Positions 39,035-47,927 of a DNA stretch of 64,000 bases are shown piece after piece (within the stretch, counting starts at the first letter, position 1; the number at the start of each line of letters is the position of its first letter). The position numbers and the translations under genes are program-made. The notes below the pieces were generated by a model. It saw only the letters and a program-made list of their open reading frames with translations, did no database searches and was not told the DNA's origin. Origin of the DNA: Comamonadaceae bacterium (lineage in GTDB: Bacteria > Pseudomonadota > Gammaproteobacteria > Burkholderiales > Burkholderiaceae_C); NCBI GenBank assembly GCA_027488115.1, contig JAIYCG010000001.1, positions 186,001 through 250,000 on the forward strand, given 5' to 3'.

Positions 39035-41434
39035 TCAGCTTTTATTTTGCAGTTTGGCAAATGCAGAAGCCATGGCGCTTTGGCCTACGTTGCCAGAATG
39101 AGTTGATGCTTGAGGCCGGTGGTTGAGTTGCCCTTGGCGAGTGCCACTTTCAAATTTATTTTCGCGTGTGCGTTGCGAACCAGCAGGCAACGCGTCGCTC
39201 AGCTTCATGGTCAGGCCAATGCGTTTTCGCGCAACATCCACTTCGGTGACTTTGACTTTAACGATGTCGCCCGTCTTCACAACCTCCCGTGCATCGGTGA
39301 TGAACTTGTTGCTCAGTTGGCTCACGTGAATCAAGCCATCTTGATGAACGCCTAAATCAACGAAGGCACCAAAGGCCGCCACATTGCTCACGGTGCCTTC
39401 TAAAACCATGCCCTCTTTCAAATCACGGATGTCATCAACGCCGTCGTTAAAGCGCGCCACTTTGAAATCAGGGCGAGGATCTCGACCTGGCTTCTCCAAC
39501 TCAAGCAGAATGTCCTTGACGGTAATCACGCCAAACTTTTCGTTGGCAAACAATTCGGGTCGCAATGTTTTGAGCATGTCGGCGCGCCCCATGACATTTT
39601 CAACAGGTTGAGCCACTTTGGCCATGATGGCTTCCACCACAGGATAGGTTTCCGGATGAACGCCCGTCATGTCCAGCGGATTGTCGCCACCTCTGATGCG
39701 CAAGAAACCTGCGCTCTGTTCAAAAGTTTTTGCTCCGAGCCCCGTCACTTTCAACAAATCTTGGCGGTTCTTAAAAGCACCATTGGCTTCGCGCCAACGA
39801 ACAACCGACTTAGCCACACCGCCCGACAAGCCAGAAACGCGTGACAACAGAGGCACGCTGGCCGTGTTCAGATCGACACCCACCGCATTCACGCAGTCTT
39901 CCACCACGGCTTCCAGGGTGCGCGCCAATTCAGTTTGATTGACATCATGCTGGTATTGACCCACGCCAATTGACTTAGGGTCGATTTTGACCAATTCGGC
40001 CAATGGATCTTGCAAACGACGGGCAATGCTGGCCGCACCTCGCAAACTCACATCGACCTCGGGCATTTCTTGGCTGGCAAATTCACTGGCAGAGTACACG
40101 GACGCCCCCGCCTCGCTGACCACCACTTTTTGAATTTCAATGTTGTCGGGCGTTTTGAGTTGCTTCATCAGGTCGGCTGCAAGTTTGTCTGTTTCACGGC
40201 TGGCGGTGCCATTGCCAATGGCAATCAAATTGACACCGTGCTTTTGGCACAGTTTGTTCAAGGTGTGCAATGAGCCATCCCAATCTCGGCGGGGCTCATG
40301 CGGATAAACCGTGGCAGTTTCAATGAGCTTGCCCGTTTTATCAACAACCGCTACTTTCACGCCAGTTCGAATTCCAGGATCCAAACCCAAAACCACACGA
40401 GGGCCCGCTGGCGCGGCCAATAACAAATCGCGCAAGTTGTCAGCAAATACTTTGATGGCCACCTTCTCCGCATCTTCGCGAAGGCGAGTGAAGAGATCAC
40501 GCTCTAAAGACAAACTCAGCTTAACTCGCCAAGTCCAAATGACAATTTTACGGATGAGGTCATCTGAGGGTCTGGCTCTGTGCGACCAATTAAGTTGCAA
40601 AGCAATTCGACCTTCCGCCAATGCGCTTGCTGCTTGTGCTGCAGCCGTTGGCGTTAAGGGGGCAGTTGAAGCATTGCTCGCTTCAGGTTCTGGCAAAGAC
40701 AGCTTGGCATCCAAGAACTCTAAAGCGCGACCTCGGAAGACCGCCAATGCACGGTGCGACGGTACGCGGCCAATAGCCTCACTGTAATCAAAATAATCTC
40801 TGAACTTGGCGACTTCGGCTTGGTTTTCGTCCTTGCCAGCCGTTAGGCGGCTGGTGAACAAGCCCTCTTTCCAGAGCCATTCACGCAAAGCTTGAATGAG
40901 GGATGCGTCTTCTGCCCATCGTTCAGACAAGATGTCTCGCACGCCATCCAACACGGCACCCACTGTCGAGAAATCAGCGCCTTCGATGGCATCAGCGGGC
41001 TTCAAATACGCTTGAGCTTCGTCGTGCGGGTTGAGTGACGGGTTAGACCATAAAGCGTCTGCCAAAGACTCTATGCCTGCCTCTTTGGCAATCATACCCT
41101 TGGTTCTGCGCTTTGGCTTGAAGGGCAAGTAAATGTCTTCCAAGTCTTGCTTGGTAGCCGCTTGGCCAATGGCGGCTTGCAAATTGGGGGTGAGTTTGCC
41201 CTGATCTGAAATGCTTTTAAGGATGGTAGCGCGGCGTTCTTCCAACTCACGCAAATAGCCTAAACGGTATTCAAGTTCGCGCAATTGAATGTCGTCTAAG
41301 CCCCCTGTGACTTCTTTACGGTAACGAGCAATGAACGGCACCGTAGCGCCGCTGTCTAACAAACTTACAGCCGCCTGAACTTGCTCAGGGCGAATTTTGA
41401 TTTCTGCGGCCAATTGGCCTAATATTTTCTGCAT
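39035..41434 (-). CDS. tex: Tex family RNA-binding transcription accessory protein
   Basis: Protein of 799 residues, full length. Parts in order: helix-turn-helix Tex_N (1-190), YqgF-like RNase H fold (about 330-460, with VVLGLDPGIRTGVKVAVVD), helix-hairpin-helix (about 495-560, LNTASVPLLSRVSGL), and a C-terminal S1 domain (about 645-715, GMVLEGTVSNVAAFGAFVDLGVHQDGLIHVS). Tex affects transcription and the expression of toxins and stress genes in several bacteria; mechanism incompletely known. It is separated from the short-chain dehydrogenase upstream by 79 bp. Confidence 0.96.
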   Translation of the reverse strand: MQKILGQLAAEIKIRPEQVQAAVSLLDSGATVPFIARYRKEVTGGLDDIQLRELEYRLGYLRELEERRATILKSISDQGKLTPNLQAAIGQAATKQDLEDIYLPFKPKRRTKGMIAKEAGIESLADALWSNPSLNPHDEAQAYLKPADAIEGADFSTVGAVLDGVRDILSERWAEDASLIQALREWLWKEGLFTSRLTAGKDENQAEVAKFRDYFDYSEAIGRVPSHRALAVFRGRALEFLDAKLSLPEPEASNASTAPLTPTAAAQAASALAEGRIALQLNWSHRARPSDDLIRKIVIWTWRVKLSLSLERDLFTRLREDAEKVAIKVFADNLRDLLLAAPAGPRVVLGLDPGIRTGVKVAVVDKTGKLIETATVYPHEPRRDWDGSLHTLNKLCQKHGVNLIAIGNGTASRETDKLAADLMKQLKTPDNIEIQKVVVSEAGASVYSASEFASQEMPEVDVSLRGAASIARRLQDPLAELVKIDPKSIGVGQYQHDVNQTELARTLEAVVEDCVNAVGVDLNTASVPLLSRVSGLSGGVAKSVVRWREANGAFKNRQDLLKVTGLGAKTFEQSAGFLRIRGGDNPLDMTGVHPETYPVVEAIMAKVAQPVENVMGRADMLKTLRPELFANEKFGVITVKDILLELEKPGRDPRPDFKVARFNDGVDDIRDLKEGMVLEGTVSNVAAFGAFVDLGVHQDGLIHVSQLSNKFITDAREVVKTGDIVKVKVTEVDVARKRIGLTMKLSDALPAGSQRTRENKFESGTRQGQLNHRPQASTHSGNVGQSAMASAFAKLQNKS

Positions 41435-41513
41435 CTCGTCAGCGTTTTTCTATGCGTTTTAATACGGTTTGATCTTCAAGCCGACGAGTTTGCCACACTC
41501 AGGTGGCTATTTT

Positions 41514-42416
41514 TTAGCTGCGTAATTCAGCTTTGAGTTTTTCGCCAATATCAGGGCGTGCCGCAAAAGGATTGGGTGGGTTCTGCTGCTGAACAATGGC
41601 TTCCATGCGGGTTTGAACATTGCCTAAAGCCTGAGGGTGACTGTAGATGTAGAACTGATCGTTGGCAATGGCTTCAAATACCATCTCAGCCATTTGTGCA
41701 GCAGAAACTTTACCGCTGCTGACGGCCTTGTCGCTCATGGCTTGTCCAATGAGTTGGCTCTTGGTTGCTTTTTGATGCGGCAACTCGGCTGGGCGATTGC
41801 GATGACTTTGGCTAATGCCCGTTGGCACAAAATAAGGACACAGCACACTGGCGCTAACTTGATCTGAAACCAATTTCAAATCTTGGTACAAGGTTTCCGT
41901 TAAAGCAACAACAGCATGTTTGCTGACGTTGTAGACGCCCATGTTGGGCGCTGTCAGTAAACCCGCCATGCTGGCCGTGTTGACAATATGGCCTTCATAA
42001 TGGGGATCCTGTTTAGCCGCCTCCAACATCATCGGTGTGAACAAACGCACGCCGTGAACTACGCCCCAAACATTCACACCCAAAACCCACTGCCAATCGG
42101 CAACGGAATTTTCCCAAACCAAACCGCCAGAACCAACGCCGGCGTTGTTGAAAACAAAATGGGGAACTCCAAAATGAGTTTGTACATCTTTGGCCAAGGC
42201 TTCCATTTGTTCTGCACTGGAAACATCAACACGCTTGGCAAGGACCTTGACGCCCAAAGCTTTGATCTCAGCTTCAGCTTTGTCTAGGGCGTCTTGCTGA
42301 ACATCTACCAAGACCACATTCATTTTGTGTCTGGCGGCGATGCGCGCGCATTCCAGACCAAAACCTGAAGCGCCACCTGTAAGAACGGCTGTTTTATTTT
42401 CAAAATTACGAATCAT
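41514..42416 (-). CDS. Short-chain dehydrogenase/reductase
   Basis: Classical SDR of 300 residues. NAD(P) motif TGGASGFGLE at residues 13-22, structural NNAG, catalytic Ser in NTASMAG and the YNVSK motif are all present. The Asp at the end of the second strand (VVLVDVQ) suggests NAD rather than NADP. It is the last gene of the catabolic island and overlaps the glutathione transferase-like gene by 4 bp. The hydroxyl substrate is unknown. Confidence 0.88.
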   Translation of the reverse strand: MIRNFENKTAVLTGGASGFGLECARIAARHKMNVVLVDVQQDALDKAEAEIKALGVKVLAKRVDVSSAEQMEALAKDVQTHFGVPHFVFNNAGVGSGGLVWENSVADWQWVLGVNVWGVVHGVRLFTPMMLEAAKQDPHYEGHIVNTASMAGLLTAPNMGVYNVSKHAVVALTETLYQDLKLVSDQVSASVLCPYFVPTGISQSHRNRPAELPHQKATKSQLIGQAMSDKAVSSGKVSAAQMAEMVFEAIANDQFYIYSHPQALGNVQTRMEAIVQQQNPPNPFAARPDIGEKLKAELRS

Positions 42417-43348
42417 GATTTGACCTTATTTAAAATAAATCCATTGCGTGGAAAGTGCACATGAACAGTTCCTGCACGCTCATCTTCTCGACGCAATGTG
42501 AGTCGTGTTTTGGTAGCGGCAACCAAAATGCCTGGTGTGGGTTCAAGACCAAAATTGTCGGCGGTGATGGTCACTTCAGAGCCCAGCGCAATACCGTGTT
42601 CATCCACAAAGTTCCAATGCGACACATCTTCAGGAGAAGCTTGCTTTGCTACGTCAACGGCTTGCGACGGTTTCATTTTTTCATGGATGCCGTGTCCAAT
42701 GCTATTCATGCGAACCATCCAATCTTTGAGCAAAGGCGTTGGCTCCAAAATGCCTGCCAAACTGGGTGTGCGCTCAACCGTAAACCACAAAGGATGGTAG
42801 GCAGCGAAGTCGGCAATGGTGGGCATGGTTCCCATCAAGTAAGGTTGTTCAGTGAGCATGTCCGACAGTCGTCGCAACTGGCTCTTGTACGTGCTGGTGC
42901 CCTCTCCTATGGCCATGCGCGGAGCACTCCCTCGCATTGCTGCCCTGTCTGCCACAAAAGCTTGTACCGCTTCTTCTGGCACACCTGCAAAAACTTGGGC
43001 GATGCCTGCTGGCTGAAAGTTGTAAGCCATGGCTGCGGGAAAAACTTGACTGTCAGCCCACTGGGCCACAATTCTGGAGGCCCCATTGACAGGCGAAGGA
43101 TACAGACTAGGACTGGGCGCGATCTTTTCAAGCACATCGGCAATCAAAGCCGTATCGCAATAGATGTCTGCGCCTATTTGCAAAACAGGCGTTCGACGGT
43201 AGCCACCCGTGAGTGCCGTTAAATCTGGTTTGGGCATGATCGTAGGAATGACCACGCTTTGCCAGGCCAACTTTTTGTAGCCCAAAATCAAGCGTATTTT
43301 TTCAGCAAATGGCGACGTTGGGTAATGGTGCAATATCAGTTGGCTCAT
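42413..43348 (-). CDS. Glutathione S-transferase-like protein with extra C-terminal domain
   Basis: Protein of 311 residues. The N-terminal thioredoxin-like domain (1-78) carries HYPTSPFAEK and the cis-Pro block RRTPVLQIGADIYCDT; the helical GST domain follows to about 215. The last 95 residues (218-311) are predicted beta-rich (LGSEVTITADNFGLE, TKTRLTLRRED, GTVHVHFPRNGF) and go beyond the usual GST length of about 200-230. ATG at 43348 gives the normal GST start; one five codons upstream is possible. It is coupled to the SDR gene. Substrate unknown. Confidence 0.8.
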   Translation of the reverse strand: MSQLILHHYPTSPFAEKIRLILGYKKLAWQSVVIPTIMPKPDLTALTGGYRRTPVLQIGADIYCDTALIADVLEKIAPSPSLYPSPVNGASRIVAQWADSQVFPAAMAYNFQPAGIAQVFAGVPEEAVQAFVADRAAMRGSAPRMAIGEGTSTYKSQLRRLSDMLTEQPYLMGTMPTIADFAAYHPLWFTVERTPSLAGILEPTPLLKDWMVRMNSIGHGIHEKMKPSQAVDVAKQASPEDVSHWNFVDEHGIALGSEVTITADNFGLEPTPGILVAATKTRLTLRREDERAGTVHVHFPRNGFILNKVKS

Positions 43349-43377
43349 GGCATTTCTTATCAAGTTGCTTGTGAAAC

Positions 43378-44394
43378 TTAAACCAACTTCACAAGCTGCT
43401 TGCCAAAGTTCTGGCCCTTGAACAGTCCCATGAACGCCTCCGGCGCAGAGGCCAATCCATGGGCAATGGTTTGCCTTGGGTTGAACTTGCCACTGGCAAT
43501 GAGTTGGGCCAATTCAGCCAATGCTTCTGGCCAAACTTCCAAGTGCTCGCTCACAATGAAGCCCTCAATGGTCATGCGGCTCTTCAAGATCAATGTGGGG
43601 TTGGTCATGGCCAAGGGCTCACCGTTGTAGCCCGCAATCATGCCGCACACAGCAATGCGTGAGAAGTCGTTGGCTCGCAGCATGACGGCATCCAAAACCA
43701 TACCACCGACATTTTCGAAATGGCCATCAATGCCGTTGGGGCAAGCATCGCGCAAGGCCTTCGACAAGGAGATGTAATCGGTGTGCTCTTTGTAATCTAC
43801 GCAAGCGTCAAAACCTAATTCGTTGACCACATAATCACATTTGGCTTTGCCACCTGCAATCCCTACCACGCGCAAGCCACGCGCTTTGGCCAAGGCACCA
43901 AACGCACTGCCCACCGCACCACTGGCGGCGCTCACTGTCACTGTTGCACCAGTTTTGGCTTGAATGATTTTGTTCAGTCCGTACCAAGCAGTAACGCCAG
44001 GCATGCCCAAGGCGCCTAGGTAATGGCTGATAGAAATTTTTTCAGCATTGACATGCTTGAGTGCACCCGGCGCATCTGCATTGATCACGCTGTACTGTTG
44101 CCAACCGCCCATGCACAAGACCGTTTGGCCTACGGTGAACTTGGTATTTTTGCTTTCGACCACTTCACCCACCGTGCCACCAATCATGGGCTCTCCCAGT
44201 GGCTGAGGTTGTGCATAATTTTTACCCGCATTCATGCGGCCGCGCATGTACGGGTCAAGGCTGAGGTAATGGTGTTTGACCAACACCTGGCCTTCTTGCA
44301 AGGCAGGTGTTTCAGAAGTGATCATTTTGAAGTTGGCCGGTGTGACCTCAGCTTCTGGTCGGTTGTCTAGTACGATGGCGTGGTTGGTAGGCAT
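43378..44394 (-). CDS. Zinc-independent MDR-type NADP-dependent oxidoreductase (CurA/leukotriene reductase-like)
   Basis: Protein of 338 residues of the medium-chain reductase superfamily. The N-terminal block HYLSLDPYMRGRM and the NADP-binding stretch TVTVSAASGAVGSAFGALAK (about residues 150-169) are those of the CurA and prostaglandin/leukotriene reductase branch, which reduces activated double bonds. The structural and catalytic zinc cysteines of true alcohol dehydrogenases are absent. Part of the catabolic island, 12 bp from the thioesterase gene. It may reduce an enoyl or enone intermediate. Confidence 0.87.
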   Translation of the reverse strand: MPTNHAIVLDNRPEAEVTPANFKMITSETPALQEGQVLVKHHYLSLDPYMRGRMNAGKNYAQPQPLGEPMIGGTVGEVVESKNTKFTVGQTVLCMGGWQQYSVINADAPGALKHVNAEKISISHYLGALGMPGVTAWYGLNKIIQAKTGATVTVSAASGAVGSAFGALAKARGLRVVGIAGGKAKCDYVVNELGFDACVDYKEHTDYISLSKALRDACPNGIDGHFENVGGMVLDAVMLRANDFSRIAVCGMIAGYNGEPLAMTNPTLILKSRMTIEGFIVSEHLEVWPEALAELAQLIASGKFNPRQTIAHGLASAPEAFMGLFKGQNFGKQLVKLV

Positions 44395-44406
44395 GTGTGT
44401 CTCTTT

Positions 44407-44835
44407 CTAATCAGTTGAAATAGGGGATGTGACCGAGGGTGTTCGCTTCACATATTTGAATGTGCCTGTCGAATGAGCACAAAGTTGACCGCTGGCGTCA
44501 TAGACCTTGCCGTCGGTAAAGGCCATGGTTTTAGTTCGGTGCAGCAGCAGTCCTTTGGCCACCAAGTGCTCGCCCTCTTGGGCTTTGGCTGCTCGCATGA
44601 AACTGGTCTTCATTTCGATGGTGACCACCCCCATGTCTTGTTCAACACTGCGAGCAGCGGTGGCCATGACAACATCGAGAAGGGTCATGACAGCGCCGCC
44701 ATGGGTGATGTCAAAAGAGTTGAGGTGCTCAGGGCGTGGACTGTAATGCAGCTCAGAAGTGCCGTTCTCAAACTTCTCAAGGGTAAAGCCCAGACTTTCT
44801 ACGAATGGAATCTGGACGCCAAATGGAATGCTCAT
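44407..44835 (-). CDS. PaaI-type hotdog thioesterase
   Basis: Protein of 142 residues with the hotdog fold. The block NSFDITHGGAVMTLLDVVMATA carries the HGG motif and the acidic active-site residue of the PaaI/YdiI group, which hydrolyses acyl- or aryl-CoA thioesters to release stalled CoA intermediates. It lies between an SDR and a CurA-like reductase in the catabolic island, with 12-21 bp spacing on each side, and may act as a safety valve for the CoA pathway. Confidence 0.85.
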   Translation of the reverse strand: MSIPFGVQIPFVESLGFTLEKFENGTSELHYSPRPEHLNSFDITHGGAVMTLLDVVMATAARSVEQDMGVVTIEMKTSFMRAAKAQEGEHLVAKGLLLHRTKTMAFTDGKVYDASGQLCAHSTGTFKYVKRTPSVTSPISTD

Positions 44836-44856
44836 GAAGAACCCTCAACTTTTAGC

Positions 44857-45654
44857 TTAACCGCCAATGATGGCGCTGACGCCGCCGTCAACGGCCAACC
44901 ATTGACCGGTAATGTGTTTGCCAGCTTCACTGGCGTAAAGCAGCGTCAAGCCTTTTAAATCTTCGTCATCGCCCAAGCGGCGCAAAGGTGCATGGCTGGC
45001 CATTCGATCTGCCCCCATTTTTTCAAGCAAACCATAAGTCATTTTGCTTGGGAAAAAGCCTGGGCAAATGGCGTTGACCGTGATGCCATGTTGGCCCCAC
45101 TCTCCTGCCAATGCTTTGGTGAAATTAACCACAGCGCCCTTGGACGTGTTGTAGGCAATGGTTTGCATTTCAGGCGGATTGCCTGCCAAGCCCGCAATGG
45201 AGGCCACGTTCAAGATGCGGCCCCGACCATTTGGAATCATAGACAGATTGGCCACCTCTTGAGCCAGGATGAAATAGCCACGAACATTGAGGTTCATGAC
45301 CTTGTCCCAAGCTGATACAGGGTGAACTTCTGCAGCCGCACCCCAAGTGGCGCCCGCATTGTTGACCAAGATGTCAATGCGGCCCATTTTCTCAACTGTT
45401 TCGCGAGCTAAGCGCCGAATGTCTTCCTCTTTGCCGCAATCAGCTGCAATGAAATCGGCTTCAATGCCAGCAGCTTTAAGTTCGGCCACAGCCTCTTGCA
45501 AATCGTCAGCCTTGCGGGAACTCAGCATCAAGCGTGCACCTGCTTCACCCAGGGCATGGGCCATTTGAAGCCCAAGGCCTCGTGAGCCACCTGTGATCAG
45601 TGCCGTTTGGCCAGTTAAGTCGAAAAGTTGTTTGACGGTTCGAGTCATCTTCAT
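44857..45654 (-). CDS. Short-chain dehydrogenase/reductase (FabG-like)
   Basis: Classical SDR of 265 residues. TGGSRGLGLQ cofactor motif near residue 21, NNAG, Ser in NVASIAG, and the YNTSK catalytic motif are intact. The C-terminus (HITGQWLAVDGGVSAI) is that of FabG/gluconate dehydrogenase relatives. The Arg in SSRKADD favours NADP. Position in the island, after the acyl-CoA dehydrogenase and the Dabb protein, suggests a role on a 3-hydroxy or 3-oxo intermediate, but this is inference. Confidence 0.87.
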   Translation of the reverse strand: MKMTRTVKQLFDLTGQTALITGGSRGLGLQMAHALGEAGARLMLSSRKADDLQEAVAELKAAGIEADFIAADCGKEEDIRRLARETVEKMGRIDILVNNAGATWGAAAEVHPVSAWDKVMNLNVRGYFILAQEVANLSMIPNGRGRILNVASIAGLAGNPPEMQTIAYNTSKGAVVNFTKALAGEWGQHGITVNAICPGFFPSKMTYGLLEKMGADRMASHAPLRRLGDDEDLKGLTLLYASEAGKHITGQWLAVDGGVSAIIGG

Positions 45655-45667
45655 CCTTCGTTAAAAA

Positions 45668-46003
45668 TTAAATCCAAAAATCCATGCATTGACGTTGAGC
45701 AACGATGGCTTTCATGAATGGTTTGATGGCCATGTGATCAGGGTGATTTTGATAGGCCGTCAAAGTGGCCTCGTCTTTGAAAACCGAATTCAGAATGACA
45801 TCGCAACTGCAATCGAGGCCATCTGTTTTCAAGCCGACTTCAAACAATTCAATGCCTTCTACCAAGTGGGCGCAAGACATCAAAACTTCTCGAGCTTTGA
45901 GCATATTTTCTAACTTGGAGTGACCCTCTGCTTCTTCTTTCAATGTCCACATCACGATGTGGCGTAAGCCATTTTTTTGAGTGGATGCAGTTTGTAAAGA
46001 CAT
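45668..46003 (-). CDS. Dabb (stress-responsive A/B barrel) domain protein
   Basis: Small protein of 111 residues of the dimeric alpha/beta barrel type. Blocks RHIVMWTLKEEAEG, DVILNSVFKDEATLTAYQNHPDHMA and the C-terminal IVAQRQCMDFWI are characteristic. The start at 46003 overlaps the acyl-CoA dehydrogenase stop by one base (TAATG), so translation is coupled; a longer frame upstream runs inside that gene. Dabb proteins range from stress proteins to small cyclases and monooxygenases; its role in this pathway is unknown. Confidence 0.82.
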   Translation of the reverse strand: MSLQTASTQKNGLRHIVMWTLKEEAEGHSKLENMLKAREVLMSCAHLVEGIELFEVGLKTDGLDCSCDVILNSVFKDEATLTAYQNHPDHMAIKPFMKAIVAQRQCMDFWI

Positions 46004-47853
46004 TAAAAAGCCTCTTCTAGCAAATTGGCACAAGTCATGTCGCGGTTGCTCACAACTTGCAACCAAGCGTCAATTTTAGGCAACTCGTAATGGTAAAAAT
46101 ATTTGGCAGCCGCTTGTCGCCCAGTTTGTGCTGGAGTCTTTGTGCCTCTGCATGAAGCGCTGACATCCAACCAGATCCAAGCCAACACCAAATGGCCAAA
46201 CGCTTGCAAGTAGGGAACGGCATTGGCCAAGGCTTCATGCGGCTGTCCAGAAGACCAAGCCGATTGAGTGGCTGCAATGACCTTTTGCAAAGCAGTGTTC
46301 AAGGCCTTGGCATCAGCTGCCAAGTCTGGAAATACCATGGCTTTGTCGGCTGTCTCTCTCATTCGAGCAGCAAGCAGATGCACGCCTCTGCCCTCTTCCA
46401 TGAGCACTTTGCGGCCTAACAAGTCTAGGCCTTGAATGCCATGTGTGCCTTCATGAATCATGTTCAATCGGTTGTCGCGCCAATACTGTTCGACAGGAAA
46501 GTCACGGGTATAGCCATACCCACCATGAATCTGAATGGCCAAACTATTGGCCTCAAGACACCACTCGCTGGGCCAGCTTTTGGCGACAGGTGTTAAGACT
46601 TCCAACAACAAACGCGCTTCATCGGCAGAAGCCGCATCGCCCGTGTGCTGCTCGTCCACCAATTTTGCACAATACAACTCTAAGGCCAGGGCACCTTCGC
46701 TGTACGATTTTTGAGCCAACAACATGCGTTTGATGTCGGCATGTTCAATGATTCGGACTTGGGGTTGCGCAGCATCTTTCACAACTTTCACAGAGCCTCC
46801 TGCGACAGGACGTCCTTGCGGGCGACTTTTGGCATATGCCAAACTGGCTTCATAACCTGCCATGCCCAACATGGTGGCTGCCATGCCAACGCCAATGCGG
46901 GCTTCGTTCATCATGTGAAACATGTAGCTCAAACCCCGGCCTGGCTCGCCCACCAAATAACCAACGGCACCAGAGCCATCACTGCCTGCATTGTCTGTTT
47001 TGACTTTGAACTTACCTTCGCCGAAATTGAGCAAGGTATTGGTTGTGCCACGCCAGCCACACTTGTGGTTGAGACCGGCCAATGCCACATCGTTGCGCTC
47101 TCCTGTGAGTTCTGCGTCGGGGGTCACCATTTTTTTGGGCACGATGAAAAGTGAAATGCCACGAACGCCTGGAATTAATTTGCCATCAGCACCAGGGATC
47201 TTGGCCAATACCAAATGGATGATGTTTTCAGTCAGTTCATGATCACCTGCAGAGATCCACATCTTGTTGCCCTTCAGGCGATAGCGTGCGCCTAAAGGAT
47301 CGGAAGAGAAGCCGTCACCGTCTGGAACGGCTCGGGTCGTGATATCACTGAGCGATGACCCTGCTTGTGGTTCTGACAAACACATGGTGCCAGACCACCT
47401 GCCTGAAAACTCGTTCAAGGCAAAAACTTTGCGTTGTAACTCAGTGCCATGCGCCATGAGCAAATTGGCATTGCCAACGGTCAATAGGCCAGAACCCATA
47501 CTGACTGAAGCCATGGCAAAAAAAGAATTGGCAGCAGCCTCTACGGTGTAGGGCAATTGCATGCCACCGATGTCGTAATCTTGCGCTGCACTGAGCATGC
47601 CAGACGCTGCATAGGCCTTTTGAGCATCGTGCGTGGCTTGAGGAAGAATGACTTTCTCACCATCGAAATGGGGTTCTTCAACGTCGACCAAACGGTTGAA
47701 AGGCGCGTATTTTTCTTTGGCAATTCTCTCGCATGTCTCTAAAACAGCATCAAAAGTTTCGCGGCTGTGATCGGCAAAACGTTCACGCTGTTGCAAGTTA
47801 GAAACTTCCAACCATTCAAACAGCAAGAAATCTAAAGTTGAACGAAGACTCAT
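46003..47853 (-). CDS. Acyl-CoA dehydrogenase with C-terminal extension
   Basis: FAD enzyme of 616 residues, longer than the usual 380-400 and typical of the branch with an extra C-terminal helical domain. Seen: MCLSEPQAGSSLSDI (FAD and substrate binding), KMWISAGDHELTENI, QIHGGYGYTRDFPVEQYWRDNRL, and the catalytic Glu in MIHEGTHGIQGLDLLGRK. It catalyses the first oxidation of beta-oxidation. The ATG at 47853 is preferred over one seven codons upstream by family N-terminus (SLRSTLDFLLFEWL). A hairpin separates it from the thiolase gene. Confidence 0.92.
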   Translation of the reverse strand: MSLRSTLDFLLFEWLEVSNLQQRERFADHSRETFDAVLETCERIAKEKYAPFNRLVDVEEPHFDGEKVILPQATHDAQKAYAASGMLSAAQDYDIGGMQLPYTVEAAANSFFAMASVSMGSGLLTVGNANLLMAHGTELQRKVFALNEFSGRWSGTMCLSEPQAGSSLSDITTRAVPDGDGFSSDPLGARYRLKGNKMWISAGDHELTENIIHLVLAKIPGADGKLIPGVRGISLFIVPKKMVTPDAELTGERNDVALAGLNHKCGWRGTTNTLLNFGEGKFKVKTDNAGSDGSGAVGYLVGEPGRGLSYMFHMMNEARIGVGMAATMLGMAGYEASLAYAKSRPQGRPVAGGSVKVVKDAAQPQVRIIEHADIKRMLLAQKSYSEGALALELYCAKLVDEQHTGDAASADEARLLLEVLTPVAKSWPSEWCLEANSLAIQIHGGYGYTRDFPVEQYWRDNRLNMIHEGTHGIQGLDLLGRKVLMEEGRGVHLLAARMRETADKAMVFPDLAADAKALNTALQKVIAATQSAWSSGQPHEALANAVPYLQAFGHLVLAWIWLDVSASCRGTKTPAQTGRQAAAKYFYHYELPKIDAWLQVVSNRDMTCANLLEEAF

Positions 47854-47874
47854 ATCAGGTGATGTCCAAATCAA

Positions 47875-47909
47875 AACGGGCGACCTGCATGATTAGCGGG
47901 ACGCCCGTT
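47875..47909 (-). terminator. Inverted repeat between thiolase and acyl-CoA dehydrogenase genes
   Basis: AACGGGCG (47875-47882) and CGCCCGTT (47902-47909) are perfect 8-bp arms around a 19-nt loop. Read on the minus strand the second arm is followed by a short T run, so it could be a weak, partial terminator between two genes of the same operon, or an mRNA-stabilising hairpin. Confidence 0.4.
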
Positions 47910-47927
47910 GGCAATGAAAAATGAAGC

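Noticed and set aside
42455-43222. A 255-codon open frame on the + strand opposite the GST-like gene
   Set aside because: It lies fully antisense to a recognisable protein and its translation has no domain-like pattern.
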